Below the pieces are notes generated by a model. That model did not search any database and was not told where the DNA came from. It saw only the letters and a list, made by a program, of their open reading frames with translations. The position numbers and the translations under genes were made by a program. A stretch of DNA of 64,000 nt from Pseudohalocynthiibacter aestuariivivens (GTDB taxonomy: Bacteria; Pseudomonadota; Alphaproteobacteria; Rhodobacterales; Rhodobacteraceae). Positions 54,699 to 64,000 of the stretch are shown here, piece by piece (position 1 is the stretch's first letter; the number at the start of each line of letters is the position of its first letter). The stretch is from NCBI RefSeq assembly GCF_011040495.1, contig NZ_CP049037.1, forward strand, positions 1-64,000. Direction: 5' to 3'.

Positions 54699-57347
54699 CT
54701 AAGCAACCGCCTTCGCGGAATGATCATACGCGTTCAGCAATTGCGCCTCGCGCCGCTTGAGGCAGCGACGGGCCGTGCGGCCATGGGCGTTCGGGTTGCT
54801 GCGCAACTCCGGAAAGATTGCGAACATTTCGTCACGGCTTGCATCGCTGAGCGCGGAAAGGCCGACATCACCCGCGTGGAAGCTCTCTGTTGCAGTCCCG
54901 TCCGCATAGATGACTTCATGCGCATCCAGCATCAGGTGCACATAGGTGACATGCGCCTGCTCGATCTGACGTACATCGCAACCGTCAATCAGATGCTTGG
55001 CCGCAACCAGCACTTCGGATGTCCCAAACAGCAATTCGGCCTGATATCCCGAAAACAGGATGCGATGCTGCGGTGAGACCAGCAGCGGGCGGGTGGCGTT
55101 CGTGATGACGTGTCGCGCGATCTGAACGGGGGCAAAGCGACCTTGTCCCGCTACGGTGCGCATGCCCAGCCAACGGATCGGTTGCAGCCCGTTATCGCGT
55201 GTGACCACGCGATCACCCACCCGTAGCGTTTCAATCGCACGGAGGCCGTGTTCGGTCAGGATCTGCGCGCCGGGCGTAAAGCAGATGATGTTCTCGATCT
55301 CGGTAAAGGTGACGATCGTGCCGTCAGCCATGGCAAAGTTGCCCGACAGGCCACCTGCGTTGTCATCTGTGTTGGTGAATGTGATGTCCGAATAGCTGAC
55401 ATCCGGGGACAGTTGCAGCGTATCTCCGTCGGTTTCGTCGCCTTCGCCGCCAGTAATCGAGATGCTGCTGCTGCCTGTCTCGCCCAGATCGGTCAGGACA
55501 AACAGATCGTCGCCATCGCCGCCGACAGCCGTGTCGCCCTCGGACAGGTACATCACGTCGTCGCCAGCGCCGCCGTCATAGATGTCCACGCCGCGGTTGC
55601 CGGTCATGGTGTCGTCGCCGTCGCCGCCGATTATGGTGTCGTTGCCGTGCCCTGCATCAATGCTGTCATTGCCGGTGCCGCCGTCGATGCTGTCAGCCGA
55701 GCCACTGCCGCCGCTGTCAACGATGACATCGTCGCCCGCGCCGCCCAAGATGGTGTCGGCGCTATTGCCACCGTCGATGGTATCATCACCGCCTTCGCCG
55801 TCGATGAAATCGCGGCCAGCACCGCCGTTGATGCTGTCGTTGCCGTCGACGGGCGGAATGGTGACGAAATGAACATCGCTGATCCAGACGGCCTGTGTCC
55901 CCGACTGGGCGTTCGAATACTCAATTTCGATGCTCGAAACCGGTCCTTCGATGGTAATGAGTGCCGAACCAGCAGCATCGGCCTGACTCTCGCCAGAGGT
56001 GCTCGCGGTGATGGTGTTGCCCGAAACAGTGTCCGCGCCATCGGGGGAAATAACAACCGTGACCGGATCCCCGTTGGCGTCAAAAGCATTGACCGTGACG
56101 ATATCGGTATGGTTGCCGCTGCCCCAGTCAATGTCGCTAATGCGAAACTGAACCTTGCTGACCTCATTGCCAAAGCCGCTGCGCTCTGCCCCGGAAAACG
56201 AGATGCGCGTGGTTGATGTCGCATCGTTATCGCCATAGAGATATCCGCTCGAGTTGCTGTCGAAAGGCTCTCCGGTATCTGTGTAAATCGTGTCGGTGCT
56301 TTCAACACGCAACAGCGGTTCGCTATCGCCACCGTCATCAAAGCTGACGGTAACATCCATATCGCCGGTGTTCTGGGTAAAGCCGCCTTCCAGATTGGTG
56401 TTATCGGCACCTTGTGCGTCCCAGTTCAGGGATTCGGCCTGACCGCTCGCATTCGCGTTGTTGTCGCCATAGATCGTGTCGCTGCCAGCGCCGCCGTCGA
56501 TCGTATCGTCACCACCACCACCATAAACGGTGTCATTGGCATCGCCAGCGGCTACGCTGTCATCACCGCCGAGCGCATAGATGAGATCTTCGTCGCCACC
56601 GGTGCCGATGGCGTCATTGCCGTCGACAACATCGCCGTCCGGATCGCCCGCGTAGCTCCCATCGATCGTATCGGCCCCGTCGGTGCCGTCGACGATGCCA
56701 TCCATGCTGACGGGTTCGCCGTTTTCAAATTCCATCCGATATGTGCCGGGCCCGGCACCACCGTCAAAGTCGTTGCTGTCGTAATTCTGCAACTCGCTCG
56801 CATTGCCCGACCCGTCCAGAAGCACGTCGTTTGCGCCGCCATCGGTATAGCCTACATCGGCCACGTCGCTGCCACCGCTGCCGGTCCACTGGATATCTTC
56901 GTAAATATACTCGACAGTGAAATCGCCACCGCCATTGCTGGTCAGCACGACCTGAAAAGAGTTACCGCCTGAGCCGCTATAGGGGGCCACATCGAGCCAT
57001 GTCATGGTGATCGTGTTGGAACCCGGATCGACATCCCAGTAGATTTCACCGCCGCTGTTGACGTTCACATCGGCAAAAAACGGTGCCAGCATGGGCGTGG
57101 TTTCCGCGCCCAGATCCGTGGTCTGATAGTCGGTAAAGGGGGTCCCGAAGGAAATCGTACCGTTCGAGTTGAGGTAGATCGAGGTATAGTTGCTACCAAA
57201 GAATTCGATCCCACCGGCGCCAAAGACTGATGTGACATTGATCTCTACCGATCCGTCGTCGGCGTTGCCTGCGGCCTTTGGGCTGCTTGAAAATACGTTC
57301 TCGCCGTAGCCTGCGGGGCCACCCAACCCTGAATTCATTGTTGCCAT
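54699..57347 (-). CDS. Secreted nidogen-like / RTX / Hint_2 protein
   Basis: An 882-aa acidic protein. Residues about 35-185 resemble a nidogen (NIDO) domain (NGTISFGTPFTDYQTTDLG, MLAPFFADVNVNSGGEIYWD, TMTWLDVAPYSG). Next come RTX nonapeptides in two blocks around a beta domain (about 320-490). The Hint_2 domain starts at Cys689 (CFTPGAQILTEHG, PLLVSPQHRILF). By ungapped hand alignment its C-terminal 184 residues are about 65% identical to the paralogue downstream. No Sec signal, so type I secretion is expected. Start set at MATMNSG. Confidence 0.88.
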   Translation of the reverse strand: MATMNSGLGGPAGYGENVFSSSPKAAGNADDGSVEINVTSVFGAGGIEFFGSNYTSIYLNSNGTISFGTPFTDYQTTDLGAETTPMLAPFFADVNVNSGGEIYWDVDPGSNTITMTWLDVAPYSGSGGNSFQVVLTSNGGGDFTVEYIYEDIQWTGSGGSDVADVGYTDGGANDVLLDGSGNASELQNYDSNDFDGGAGPGTYRMEFENGEPVSMDGIVDGTDGADTIDGSYAGDPDGDVVDGNDAIGTGGDEDLIYALGGDDSVAAGDANDTVYGGGGDDTIDGGAGSDTIYGDNNANASGQAESLNWDAQGADNTNLEGGFTQNTGDMDVTVSFDDGGDSEPLLRVESTDTIYTDTGEPFDSNSSGYLYGDNDATSTTRISFSGAERSGFGNEVSKVQFRISDIDWGSGNHTDIVTVNAFDANGDPVTVVISPDGADTVSGNTITASTSGESQADAAGSALITIEGPVSSIEIEYSNAQSGTQAVWISDVHFVTIPPVDGNDSINGGAGRDFIDGEGGDDTIDGGNSADTILGGAGDDVIVDSGGSGSADSIDGGTGNDSIDAGHGNDTIIGGDGDDTMTGNRGVDIYDGGAGDDVMYLSEGDTAVGGDGDDLFVLTDLGETGSSSISITGGEGDETDGDTLQLSPDVSYSDITFTNTDDNAGGLSGNFAMADGTIVTFTEIENIICFTPGAQILTEHGLRAIETLRVGDRVVTRDNGLQPIRWLGMRTVAGQGRFAPVQIARHVITNATRPLLVSPQHRILFSGYQAELLFGTSEVLVAAKHLIDGCDVRQIEQAHVTYVHLMLDAHEVIYADGTATESFHAGDVGLSALSDASRDEMFAIFPELRSNPNAHGRTARRCLKRREAQLLNAYDHSAKAVA

Positions 57348-57516
57348 CGGTTCTGCCCAACCACTGATATTGCCTACTAGGGTGCCGGACGATTCGTGCC
57401 GTTCCGACGCTTTGTTTCGCAAATGAATACAAATCCGCTGGGGCGGGAAGACGTTGGATTTCTGTCAAAAACGGGGTGAATTGCGGCGATCTCGCGGCAA
57501 GCGCGCTGTCTGTCGC

Positions 57517-57912
57517 TCAGTCTTGCGTCATTACCTGCTGTAGCGCCTCAAGCGTGTCCGGCAAACCGAGCGCATTGCGCCTCTTGCGGGTCAGGTTTTC
57601 GGAAACGAGGAGGTAGGACAACATCAGATGTTCGCTCAGAGCAGTATCCGATAAGCCCGGTGCCGCGTAGTGTTGCAACCACTTCATCCCGCGCGAAGCA
57701 AGGTAAGGGGCAGGGCGAATGCCGGGCTGATCCTGTAGGACTTCCCAAGCAATATCGGAAACCTTGAACGTAAAGGCCGCGTCATTTTCATGCCATCCGC
57801 AGATGGCAAACACCTTGGTATCCACCTTCCAGACATCGGCATTGCCCCATTGCACAACATGATTGGTTTCCGGCAGCCGGGCGCAGAAGGTGTTGAATTC
57901 GTCGCGCGTCAT
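57517..57912 (-). CDS. MmcQ/YjbR family DNA-binding-like protein
   Basis: A 131-aa protein of the CyaY-like-fold MmcQ/YjbR family, with HVVQWGNADVWKVDTKVFAI, RPAPYLASRGMKWLQ and HLMLSYLLVSENLTRKRR. Cytosolic; some relatives bind DNA. AGAGG ribosome site. It lies upstream of the NIDO/RTX/Hint gene on the same strand, with no obvious functional link. Confidence 0.9.
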   Translation of the reverse strand: MTRDEFNTFCARLPETNHVVQWGNADVWKVDTKVFAICGWHENDAAFTFKVSDIAWEVLQDQPGIRPAPYLASRGMKWLQHYAAPGLSDTALSEHLMLSYLLVSENLTRKRRNALGLPDTLEALQQVMTQD

Positions 57913-58065
57913 GTCAAAACCTCTGATGACAATTGGTGGTCTGGCTCTTGCTTCTACCCTGCAGATTTGCCGCAGCGTAGCGGATTGCCCTTCGGAGGCA
58001 AGTAACGCAGATTATGCAGACAAACGGTAGCGCGTGGCTGCCCGACGCGAAGGGGGGCGTCACAG

Positions 58066-58515
58066 ATGAAATGGCTCGACACACCGCCGGTCTGGTTGAT
58101 CGGGTTTCTTGCGCTGAGCTGGATTCAGGCGCATCATTTCGGATTTAACCTGACCTTTGGCGGCGCATGGGCGGATTTCGTCGGCGGCCTGTTGGTGGGG
58201 GGTGGTGTGTTGCTGATCGGGCTCGCCGCGCTGGAGTTTCGGCGCGCGCGCACAACAATCATCCCGCACCAAGAGGCGGCGCGAATGATTACCTCCGGCA
58301 TTTTTAAACGAAGCCGCAATCCGATCTACTTAGCCGATGCTCTGATCCTGGCTGGACTGATCTTGCGGTGGGATGCCGTTCTGGCACTGGTGCTGCTGCC
58401 GATATTCGTTTGGATCATCGAGAACAGGTTTGTTATCGGCGAAGAAAACATGCTGCGCCGCAAATTCAGGGCGGATTTTGCGCGGTATTGCCAAAAGACG
58501 CGGCGTTGGCTTTGA
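58066..58515 (+). CDS. Isoprenylcysteine/phospholipid methyltransferase family membrane protein
   Basis: A 149-aa membrane protein with four helices and the family's SAM-binding stretch TSGIFKRSRNPIYLADALIL and a C-terminal EENMLRRKFRADFARYCQKTRRW motif. This is the ICMT/PEMT-like group (YHYK/RNP-IY pattern). The substrate is unknown. The ATG follows a GGGGGC stretch. Confidence 0.88.
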   Translation: MKWLDTPPVWLIGFLALSWIQAHHFGFNLTFGGAWADFVGGLLVGGGVLLIGLAALEFRRARTTIIPHQEAARMITSGIFKRSRNPIYLADALILAGLILRWDAVLALVLLPIFVWIIENRFVIGEENMLRRKFRADFARYCQKTRRWL

Positions 58516-58642
58516 CATTCTGTATGCCGCATGTCGCTTTGTAATGTGAAATAACCGCAAATCAGTTATTGGGTCATTGCCGCAACGGCGTGACGCGAAC
58601 CGCAAGAACATTGAACATGGGATAGAACAAGGGGATGCACAG

Positions 58643-60217
58643 GTGAAAATCGGAACACCTAGGGAAGTATTGGACGGCGAAGCGCGTGTGGCGATGACGC
58701 CCGACTCTGCGTTGCAGTTGCAGAAACTGGGATATGACTGCGCGATCGAAACCGGGGCCGGGGCGAAGGCCGGCTTTTCCGACGCGGCATATACAGCGGC
58801 AGGCGTCGAAGTGATCAAAACCGCAGCGGCCCTCTGGAAAGCATGCGATATCGTCGCCAAGGTCCGCGTGCCCACCGATACTGAGCTGAAGCGGTTGCGC
58901 GACGGTCAGACGCTGATCACCTTTTTCAATCCCGGCGCGAACGACAAACAGCTGAAACAGGCGGCCGAGAAGGGTGCCACCGTCGTAGCGATGGAGATGG
59001 TGCCCCGCATCAGCCGGGCGCAGAAGATGGATGCACTCAGCTCGATGGCCAATATCGCAGGCTACCGCGCGGTCATTGAGGCAGGTAACAATTTCGGCCG
59101 TTTCTTTACCGGTCAGATCACTGCGGCGGGCAAGGTGCCCCCGGCAAAGGTTCTGGTTGTAGGCGCGGGCGTTGCCGGATTGGCGGCCATCGGCACATCC
59201 ACATCTCTGGGCGCAATCACTTACGCCTTTGACGTTCGGCCCGAAGTGGCCGAGCAGGTCGAGTCGATGGGGGCCGAGTTCGTCTATCTCGACTTCAAGG
59301 AAGAGCAGACCGATGGCGCCGCCACGGGCGGTTACGCTGCGGTTTCTTCGCCAGAATTCCGTGAGGCGCAACTGGCCAAGTTCCGCGAGCTGGCGCCAGA
59401 AGTGGACATCGTGATCACCACCGCGCTGATCCCGAACCGTGAAGCGCCGGAATTGTGGACCGAGGACATGGTCGCAGCGATGAAGCCGGGCAGCGTGATC
59501 GTCGATCTGGCCGCAGAGAAAGGCGGCAACTGCAAGCTGACGGTCATGGATGAGAAAATCGTGACCGACAACGGCGTGACCATTATTGGCTACACCGATT
59601 TCCCCAGCCGGATGGCGACACAGGCCTCGACGCTCTATGCCACCAACATCCGCCATATGATGACCGATCTGACGCCCGAAAAGGACGGCACCCCCGTGCA
59701 TGACATGGAGGATGACGTGATCCGTGGCGCCACCGTCACCCATGCGGGCGAGGTGACGTTCCCGCCGCCACCGCCCAAGGTGGCCGCGATTGCCGCACAA
59801 CCCAAGAAGGAAGCGCCGAAGGAACTGACCGTTGCAGAGAAGAAGGCGCGTGAAGTCGCCGCCTTCAAGGCCCAGACCAAGCAGCAAGTCACGCTGCTGG
59901 CGGTGGGCGGCGGTCTGCTTCTGGCGGTGGGGCTGGTGGCCCCCGCCAGTTTCATGCAGCATTTCATTGTCTTTGTTTTGGCGGTCTTTGTCGGGTTTCA
60001 GGTGATCTGGGGCGTGGCACACAGTCTGCACACGCCGCTGATGGCGGTGACGAACGCAATCTCGTCAATCATTATCCTTGGTGCGCTGATGCAGATCGGA
60101 TCGGGCTCTTGGTTGGTGATCCTGCTGGCGTCGCTTTCGGTCTTTATGGCCGGGATCAACATATTCGGCGGTTTCCTCGTCACCCGGCGCATGCTCGCCA
60201 TGTTCCAGAAATCCTAA
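58643..60217 (+). CDS. pntA: NAD(P) transhydrogenase subunit alpha
   Basis: A 524-aa complete alpha subunit of the proton-pumping transhydrogenase, fused as in E. coli (not split as PntAA/PntAB). NAD(H)-binding domain I shows [24 protein letters not shown] and [15 protein letters not shown] Pro/Lys-rich linker (about 385-420) leads to four C-terminal helices. The start is GTG 58643 with AAGGGG upstream. It precedes pntB by 13 bases. Confidence 0.95.
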   Translation: MKIGTPREVLDGEARVAMTPDSALQLQKLGYDCAIETGAGAKAGFSDAAYTAAGVEVIKTAAALWKACDIVAKVRVPTDTELKRLRDGQTLITFFNPGANDKQLKQAAEKGATVVAMEMVPRISRAQKMDALSSMANIAGYRAVIEAGNNFGRFFTGQITAAGKVPPAKVLVVGAGVAGLAAIGTSTSLGAITYAFDVRPEVAEQVESMGAEFVYLDFKEEQTDGAATGGYAAVSSPEFREAQLAKFRELAPEVDIVITTALIPNREAPELWTEDMVAAMKPGSVIVDLAAEKGGNCKLTVMDEKIVTDNGVTIIGYTDFPSRMATQASTLYATNIRHMMTDLTPEKDGTPVHDMEDDVIRGATVTHAGEVTFPPPPPKVAAIAAQPKKEAPKELTVAEKKAREVAAFKAQTKQQVTLLAVGGGLLLAVGLVAPASFMQHFIVFVLAVFVGFQVIWGVAHSLHTPLMAVTNAISSIIILGALMQIGSGSWLVILLASLSVFMAGINIFGGFLVTRRMLAMFQKS

Positions 60218-60230
60218 GGAGGCTGAACCA

Positions 60231-61664
60231 ATGGAATTCGGTTTTACAACAGCCGCCTATGTGGTCGCGGCAATCCTCTTCATCCTTAGCCTCGGTGGTT
60301 TGTCCGGTCAGGAAAGCGCCAAGCGCGCCGTCTGGTACGGCATCGTCGGCATGGGGCTGGCAGTTCTTGCCACGCTGATCGGACCGGGGGCAGGTCTTTG
60401 GTTTCTGTCGCTGCTGCTGATTGCTGCGGGCGGCACGATCGGGGTCGTCGTGGCCCAACGGGTACAGATGACCGAGATGCCGCAACTGGTCGCCGCGATG
60501 CACAGCCTCGTCGGGCTGGCGGCGGTCTTTGTCGGTTTCAACGCGCATATCGAGTTGGTCCGCGTTCTGGCGATGGACGATACAGCGCGCAAGGCGACCG
60601 AGGGGTTCGCGGCGCTTTTGGCCAAGAAAGACAGCGTCGAGATCGCGATCCTCCGGGTTGAGTTGTTCCTCGGTGTCTTTATCGGTGCCGTGACCTTTAC
60701 CGGATCAATCATCGCCTTTGGCAAGCTGGCAGGCAAAGTCGATACAGCGGCCAAGAAGCTGCCGGGCGGTCACATGCTGAATGCGGGCGCGGCAGCCCTG
60801 TCTGTGCTCTGCCTGATCTGGTATTTCAACACCGGCGGATTCTTTCCGCTTTTCCTGATGACGTTGGCCGCGCTTTTCATCGGCTATCATCTGATCATGG
60901 GGATCGGCGGGGCGGATATGCCCGTGGTTGTCAGCATGCTTAACAGCTATTCCGGCTGGGCGGCGGCAGCGATCGGGTTCAGCCTTGGCAATGATCTGCT
61001 GATCGTGGTCGGCGCGCTGGTGGGTAGCTCTGGTGCGATCCTGAGTTACATCATGTGCAAGGCGATGAACCGGTCGTTCATCAGCGTGATCTTGGGCGGT
61101 TTCGGTGGCCCGGCGGGCGCGCAGGCGGCTGTCGAGGGCGAGCAGGTTGCCATCGACGCCGACGGCGTGGCAACGGCGCTGAACGAGGCAGACAGCATCA
61201 TCATCATCCCCGGATACGGCATGGCGGTCGCACAGGCGCAGCAAGCGGTGAGCGAGCTGACGACCAAGCTGCGTTCGAAGGGCAAGAACGTGCGCTTTGC
61301 CATCCACCCGGTCGCCGGGCGGCTGCCGGGGCACATGAACGTGCTGCTCGCAGAGGCTAAGGTGCCCTATGACATCGTTTTGGAGATGGACGAGATCAAC
61401 GAGGACTTCCCCGAGACGGACGTTGCGATCGTTATCGGATCGAACGACATCGTGAACCCTGCGGCACAGGACGACCCCAATAGCCCTATCGCGGGTATGC
61501 CCGTTCTGGAATGCTGGAAGGCTAAACAGGTATTCGTCAGCAAACGCGGGCAGGGGACCGGATATTCCGGCATCGAGAACCCATTGTTCTACAAGGAGAA
61601 CACGCGCATGTTCTATGGTGACGCAAAGGATAGCGTCAGCAGCCTGTTGCCCAAGATCGAATAA
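60231..61664 (+). CDS. pntB: NAD(P) transhydrogenase subunit beta
   Basis: A 477-aa beta subunit with about nine N-terminal helices for the proton channel and a C-terminal NADP(H)-binding domain III ([62 protein letters not shown]). With PntA it makes NADPH from NADH using the proton gradient. Strong ribosome site AAGGAGG. Confidence 0.96.
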   Translation: MEFGFTTAAYVVAAILFILSLGGLSGQESAKRAVWYGIVGMGLAVLATLIGPGAGLWFLSLLLIAAGGTIGVVVAQRVQMTEMPQLVAAMHSLVGLAAVFVGFNAHIELVRVLAMDDTARKATEGFAALLAKKDSVEIAILRVELFLGVFIGAVTFTGSIIAFGKLAGKVDTAAKKLPGGHMLNAGAAALSVLCLIWYFNTGGFFPLFLMTLAALFIGYHLIMGIGGADMPVVVSMLNSYSGWAAAAIGFSLGNDLLIVVGALVGSSGAILSYIMCKAMNRSFISVILGGFGGPAGAQAAVEGEQVAIDADGVATALNEADSIIIIPGYGMAVAQAQQAVSELTTKLRSKGKNVRFAIHPVAGRLPGHMNVLLAEAKVPYDIVLEMDEINEDFPETDVAIVIGSNDIVNPAAQDDPNSPIAGMPVLECWKAKQVFVSKRGQGTGYSGIENPLFYKENTRMFYGDAKDSVSSLLPKIE

Positions 61665-61688
61665 GCGATCGGTCCATCTGGGATTATG

Positions 61689-61713
61689 GGGGCGTCCGTT
61701 GGGCGCCCCTTTT
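61689..61713 (+). terminator. Intrinsic terminator of pntAB
   Basis: GGGGCGTCC, loop GTT, GGGCGCCCC (9-bp stem with one T-G pair), followed by TTTT: a standard Rho-independent terminator 24 bases after the pntB stop. Confidence 0.88.
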
Positions 61714-61843
61714 CATATCCGGGGTGGCGCGCGATGGCCGCGGTATGCAATCGTCTACCGCTAACCCCTTGATGTGACAAAATAATCCATTTCACTTTGG
61801 CGTGAAATCCGTAGATTGGGCGAAAACTCGCAGGAGCCACCAA

Positions 61844-63124
61844 GTGCCGCCCATCGCAGATTATCCATTGCGCTATCAGCTATCGAACGAGCTGCATGCG
61901 CGGCCATTTCCATCGCTTGCAGCACCTGCAACGGCGCTTTATCTAGCGATCAAGCGACCAGACCGAGCCGCCGCGCGGGACAGTGGCGACGACCGGGCAC
62001 ATTTGATTGATTTGCTCGACAGGTTCGGTGCGACGCATCCAAGCGCGGATGCGAACCATTATTCGGGCGAGATCGGGCGGCACCAACTAAAATGGGAAAG
62101 CCATACCGAGTTCGTGACCTATACCATTTTCAAGCAGGGTGTTTCCGACCGTCCCTTTGACCCGACGGATTTCGATCTGTTTCCTGCTGATTGGCTGGAA
62201 CGTGCGCCAGGGGCACGGATCACGTCGGCGATCATCCGTCTGACCGGGCGTGCCGACGATTCCGTTTTGCAATCTGAGATCGACAATTGTTTTGTCTCCG
62301 AAAGCCTCGCCGTGGCGCGGGTTCTCGATGATGCGGCTGTTGTCGCCGGGGATTTTCGGATCGACCCGGCCGGTCACACCCGGTTTGCCGTGAGCGCACC
62401 ATCCGGCACTGGACCCCGGCGGCTGGGCCGCATTGTGCAGCGCCTGTGCGAGATCGAGACATACAAGACAGTTTCGATGTTGGGCTTTGCGCGGGTCCGC
62501 GGCATGTCCGCACGCATGGCCGAGATTGACACCGAGTTGACCCGGCTCATTGCCGAAATGAGCACCGGCGAGCGGCCTGCCGAAGAAACGCTGAAAGGCC
62601 TGCTGAGCGTATCGGCGGAGTTGGAGGGGATGGTGGCGGAATCCTCATTCCGCTTTTCCGCTACTGCGGCATACCAACGGATCGTTCAACAACGTGTCGA
62701 GGTGTTGGGCGAAGAACGCTATGAAGGGCGCCAGACCTTTGCCGAATTCATGATGCGCCGGTACGAGCCAGCTATGCGCACTGTCGAGGCTACCGAGCGA
62801 CGGTTGGGTGCCATGGCGGACCGGGCGATGCGGGCAGGGGACCTGTTGCGCACCCGCGTTGACGTAGAGCGCAGCGCGCAGAACCAAGCCTTGTTGGAGA
62901 GCATGGACCGGCGCGCTGATGCGCAACTGCGTCTTCAGCGCACGGTTGAAGGACTCAGCGTGGTTGCGATCAGTTATTATGCCGTCTCACTTGCGGGGTA
63001 TCTGCTATATCCGATGGCGGCACATCTGGGGATGAGCGGCGGATTGATGACAGCCGCGATCACGCTGCCGGTGATCGGGACAGTCTGGTGGGTCATTGCG
63101 CGCATCCGAAATTCGCTGCATTGA
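61844..63124 (+). CDS. DUF3422 family membrane-anchored protein
   Basis: A 426-aa protein of the DUF3422 family, with NELHARPFPSL, HTEFVTYTIF, FRFSATAAYQRIVQQRV (coiled-coil-like helix) and two C-terminal transmembrane helices (about 380-420). The GTG at 61844 is preferred because AGGAG lies seven bases upstream; a GTG at 61802 is also in frame. Function unknown. Confidence 0.88.
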   Translation: MPPIADYPLRYQLSNELHARPFPSLAAPATALYLAIKRPDRAAARDSGDDRAHLIDLLDRFGATHPSADANHYSGEIGRHQLKWESHTEFVTYTIFKQGVSDRPFDPTDFDLFPADWLERAPGARITSAIIRLTGRADDSVLQSEIDNCFVSESLAVARVLDDAAVVAGDFRIDPAGHTRFAVSAPSGTGPRRLGRIVQRLCEIETYKTVSMLGFARVRGMSARMAEIDTELTRLIAEMSTGERPAEETLKGLLSVSAELEGMVAESSFRFSATAAYQRIVQQRVEVLGEERYEGRQTFAEFMMRRYEPAMRTVEATERRLGAMADRAMRAGDLLRTRVDVERSAQNQALLESMDRRADAQLRLQRTVEGLSVVAISYYAVSLAGYLLYPMAAHLGMSGGLMTAAITLPVIGTVWWVIARIRNSLH

Positions 63125-63126
63125 TC

Positions 63127-63975
63127 CTAGCTGTTTGACCGGGGATCGCCCCGGTCCCGCAGCCCGTCACCGATGTAGACAATTGCCAGAACCGATGCCG
63201 ATATCAAGGCCCCCGGCCACAGGGCGCGGCCGGGATAGTCGCTAAGATAGGTCGTGCCATCAAAGAGCAGCCGCCCCCAAGTGGCAAAGTCAGGCGGAAA
63301 ACCCAACCCGAGAAAGCTGAGCGTGCTTTCCGTGATGATCGCGGTTGCGGCGCTGAGGGTGGCGGAGACGATGATCGCTGAGCGCGAATTGGGCAAAACA
63401 TGACGCATGGCGATGATGACGCCCCGTGTACCGGTGCTGCGCGCGGCCATGATGTAGCTGCGTCCCATCACACCCAGAACCTCGCCACGGACGACGCGGG
63501 CTGTGGGCATCCAACTGGTCGCGCCGATGACCACCACCACCAATATGAAGATACCTGTCTCTGGTCCGAACGCGACACTGAGCGGTGCGCGAAAGAGCGT
63601 GATGGCGATCAACACAAGTGGCAGCAGGGGGAGCGACAAAAAGAGATCGGTCAGCCGCATCAGTGGCCCATCAAGGACGCGCACCATGCCTGCTGTCACG
63701 CCAATCAGAGTTCCCGATGCGACGGACATCAACATGGCCAACGCGCCCACACTTAGCGAAATGCGCCCACCCACCAGAACCCGTGCCAGCAAATCGCGCC
63801 CCAGCTGATCGGTTCCCAACGGATGCGTTCTGCTTGGCCCCTGATTGCGCGCCATGAGGTCCATCTGATCGGCTGAAATGCCCCAGACTATTGGTCCGAT
63901 CAGCGTAGAGACCGCGATCAGCGCCAAGAGGATGCTTCCGAACCACAGGGTGCGGGTGCTGCGCGCCCTAATCAT
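63127..63975 (-). CDS. Oligopeptide-type ABC transporter permease (DppC/OppC-like)
   Basis: A 282-aa permease with LGTDQLGRDLLARVLVGGRI, six helices, the EAA loop AARSTGTRGVIIAMRHVLPN and FLGLGFPPDFATWGRLL. The ATG at 63975 overlaps the stop of an upstream permease by 8 bases. It is part of a second oligopeptide-type ABC operon, distinct from that at 38-42 kb. Confidence 0.92.
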   Translation of the reverse strand: MIRARSTRTLWFGSILLALIAVSTLIGPIVWGISADQMDLMARNQGPSRTHPLGTDQLGRDLLARVLVGGRISLSVGALAMLMSVASGTLIGVTAGMVRVLDGPLMRLTDLFLSLPLLPLVLIAITLFRAPLSVAFGPETGIFILVVVVIGATSWMPTARVVRGEVLGVMGRSYIMAARSTGTRGVIIAMRHVLPNSRSAIIVSATLSAATAIITESTLSFLGLGFPPDFATWGRLLFDGTTYLSDYPGRALWPGALISASVLAIVYIGDGLRDRGDPRSNS

Positions 63976-64000
63976 AGCGGATTCTCGGATCAAGGGCACC
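63968..64000 (-). CDS. C-terminal end of a DppB-type permease (truncated by window edge)
   Basis: Ten codons in the -frame ending GALDPRIRYD then TAG. DPRIRY(D/E) is the canonical C-terminus of DppB/OppB permeases, and the position directly before a DppC-type gene is expected. The stop overlaps the ATG of the following gene. Confidence 0.75.
   Translation of the reverse strand, partial: GALDPRIRYD

Noticed and set aside
53154..56600. Repetitive DNA in the RTX genes that could be mistaken for a tandem repeat or CRISPR array, and long open frames on the opposite strand
   Set aside because: The periodicity is that of nine-residue GGxGxDxxx codons, without constant repeats and variable spacers. 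The plus-strand frames (for example 55248-56216) are shadows of this repeat.
58574..60031. A 485-codon minus-strand frame across pntA
   Set aside because: PntA is unmistakable on the plus strand; the His/Arg-rich antisense translation looks non-biological.

Overview
The window looks like chromosomal DNA of a marine alphaproteobacterium of the Rhodobacterales (Roseobacter group). The reasons are the high GC content, the DUF2937-lolC-lolD order, the aerobic cobaltochelatase pair cobS/cobT, the J-domain gene divergent from bolA, the RTX/Hint_2 secreted proteins and the many amine/amino-acid and oligopeptide ABC systems. I saw no rRNA, tRNA, CRISPR array, insertion sequence or prophage. All assignments come from reading translated sequence and motifs; no database search was run.

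Layout. 1-9.5 kb: tail of an unknown gene, DUF2937, lolC-lolD, an Ldh-family reductase, a YdcZ transporter, a DUF4864 protein, a 763-aa beta-helix (pectate-lyase-3 like) protein, a small outer-membrane-barrel-like protein, an ABM monooxygenase-like protein and a universal stress protein. 9.5-18 kb (minus strand): a ten-gene amine uptake and gamma-glutamylation cluster. It holds an ABC ATPase, a binding protein, a strong terminator, an unknown CxxC protein, two permeases, two glutamine-synthetase-like ligases flanking a class I glutamine amidotransferase, and a PuuB-like oxidase. 18-20 kb: two tandem TerB genes overlapping a PhnD-like gene that has no signal peptide. 20-28.7 kb: Dld-type FAD dehydrogenase, CLC channel, double SpoIIAA-like protein, a trypsin homologue that has lost its catalytic triad, DUF427, Xaa-Pro aminopeptidase and a methyltransferase. 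28.7-31.8 kb: cobT and cobS. 31.9-36.5 kb: ECF sigma/RskA anti-sigma/fasciclin, Tat-exported MsrB, OsmC, and a PACE efflux gene divergent from a LysR regulator. 36.6-42.1 kb: J-domain protein, BolA, DUF4177, and an oligopeptide-type ABC transporter with fused ATPases and no binding protein. 42.2-51.5 kb: thioesterase, a low-GC old-yellow-enzyme gene, gatB, an HxlR regulator, an unknown protein, a lytic-transglycosylase-like protein and pepN. 51.7-57.4 kb: a PuuD-like hydrolase and two RTX-Hint secreted proteins. 57.5-64 kb: MmcQ/YjbR, an ICMT-like methyltransferase, pntAB, DUF3422, and the end of a second oligopeptide-type ABC operon.

How the genes work together. The 9.5-18 kb cluster reads as import of a small cationic amine or polyamine, gamma-glutamylation, FAD-dependent oxidation and amide hydrolysis; the PuuD-like hydrolase at 51.7 kb may contribute from a distance. 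The 31.9-35 kb block looks like an envelope/oxidative stress module. In it, a SigK/RskA-type pair sits next to a fasciclin protein, as in mycobacteria, followed by exported methionine sulfoxide repair and an OsmC peroxidase-like protein. The most unusual single gene is the trypsin-fold protein at 24.7-25.5 kb. All three catalytic residues and the zymogen-activation partner Asp are replaced, while the disulfides and the S1 pocket Asp are kept.
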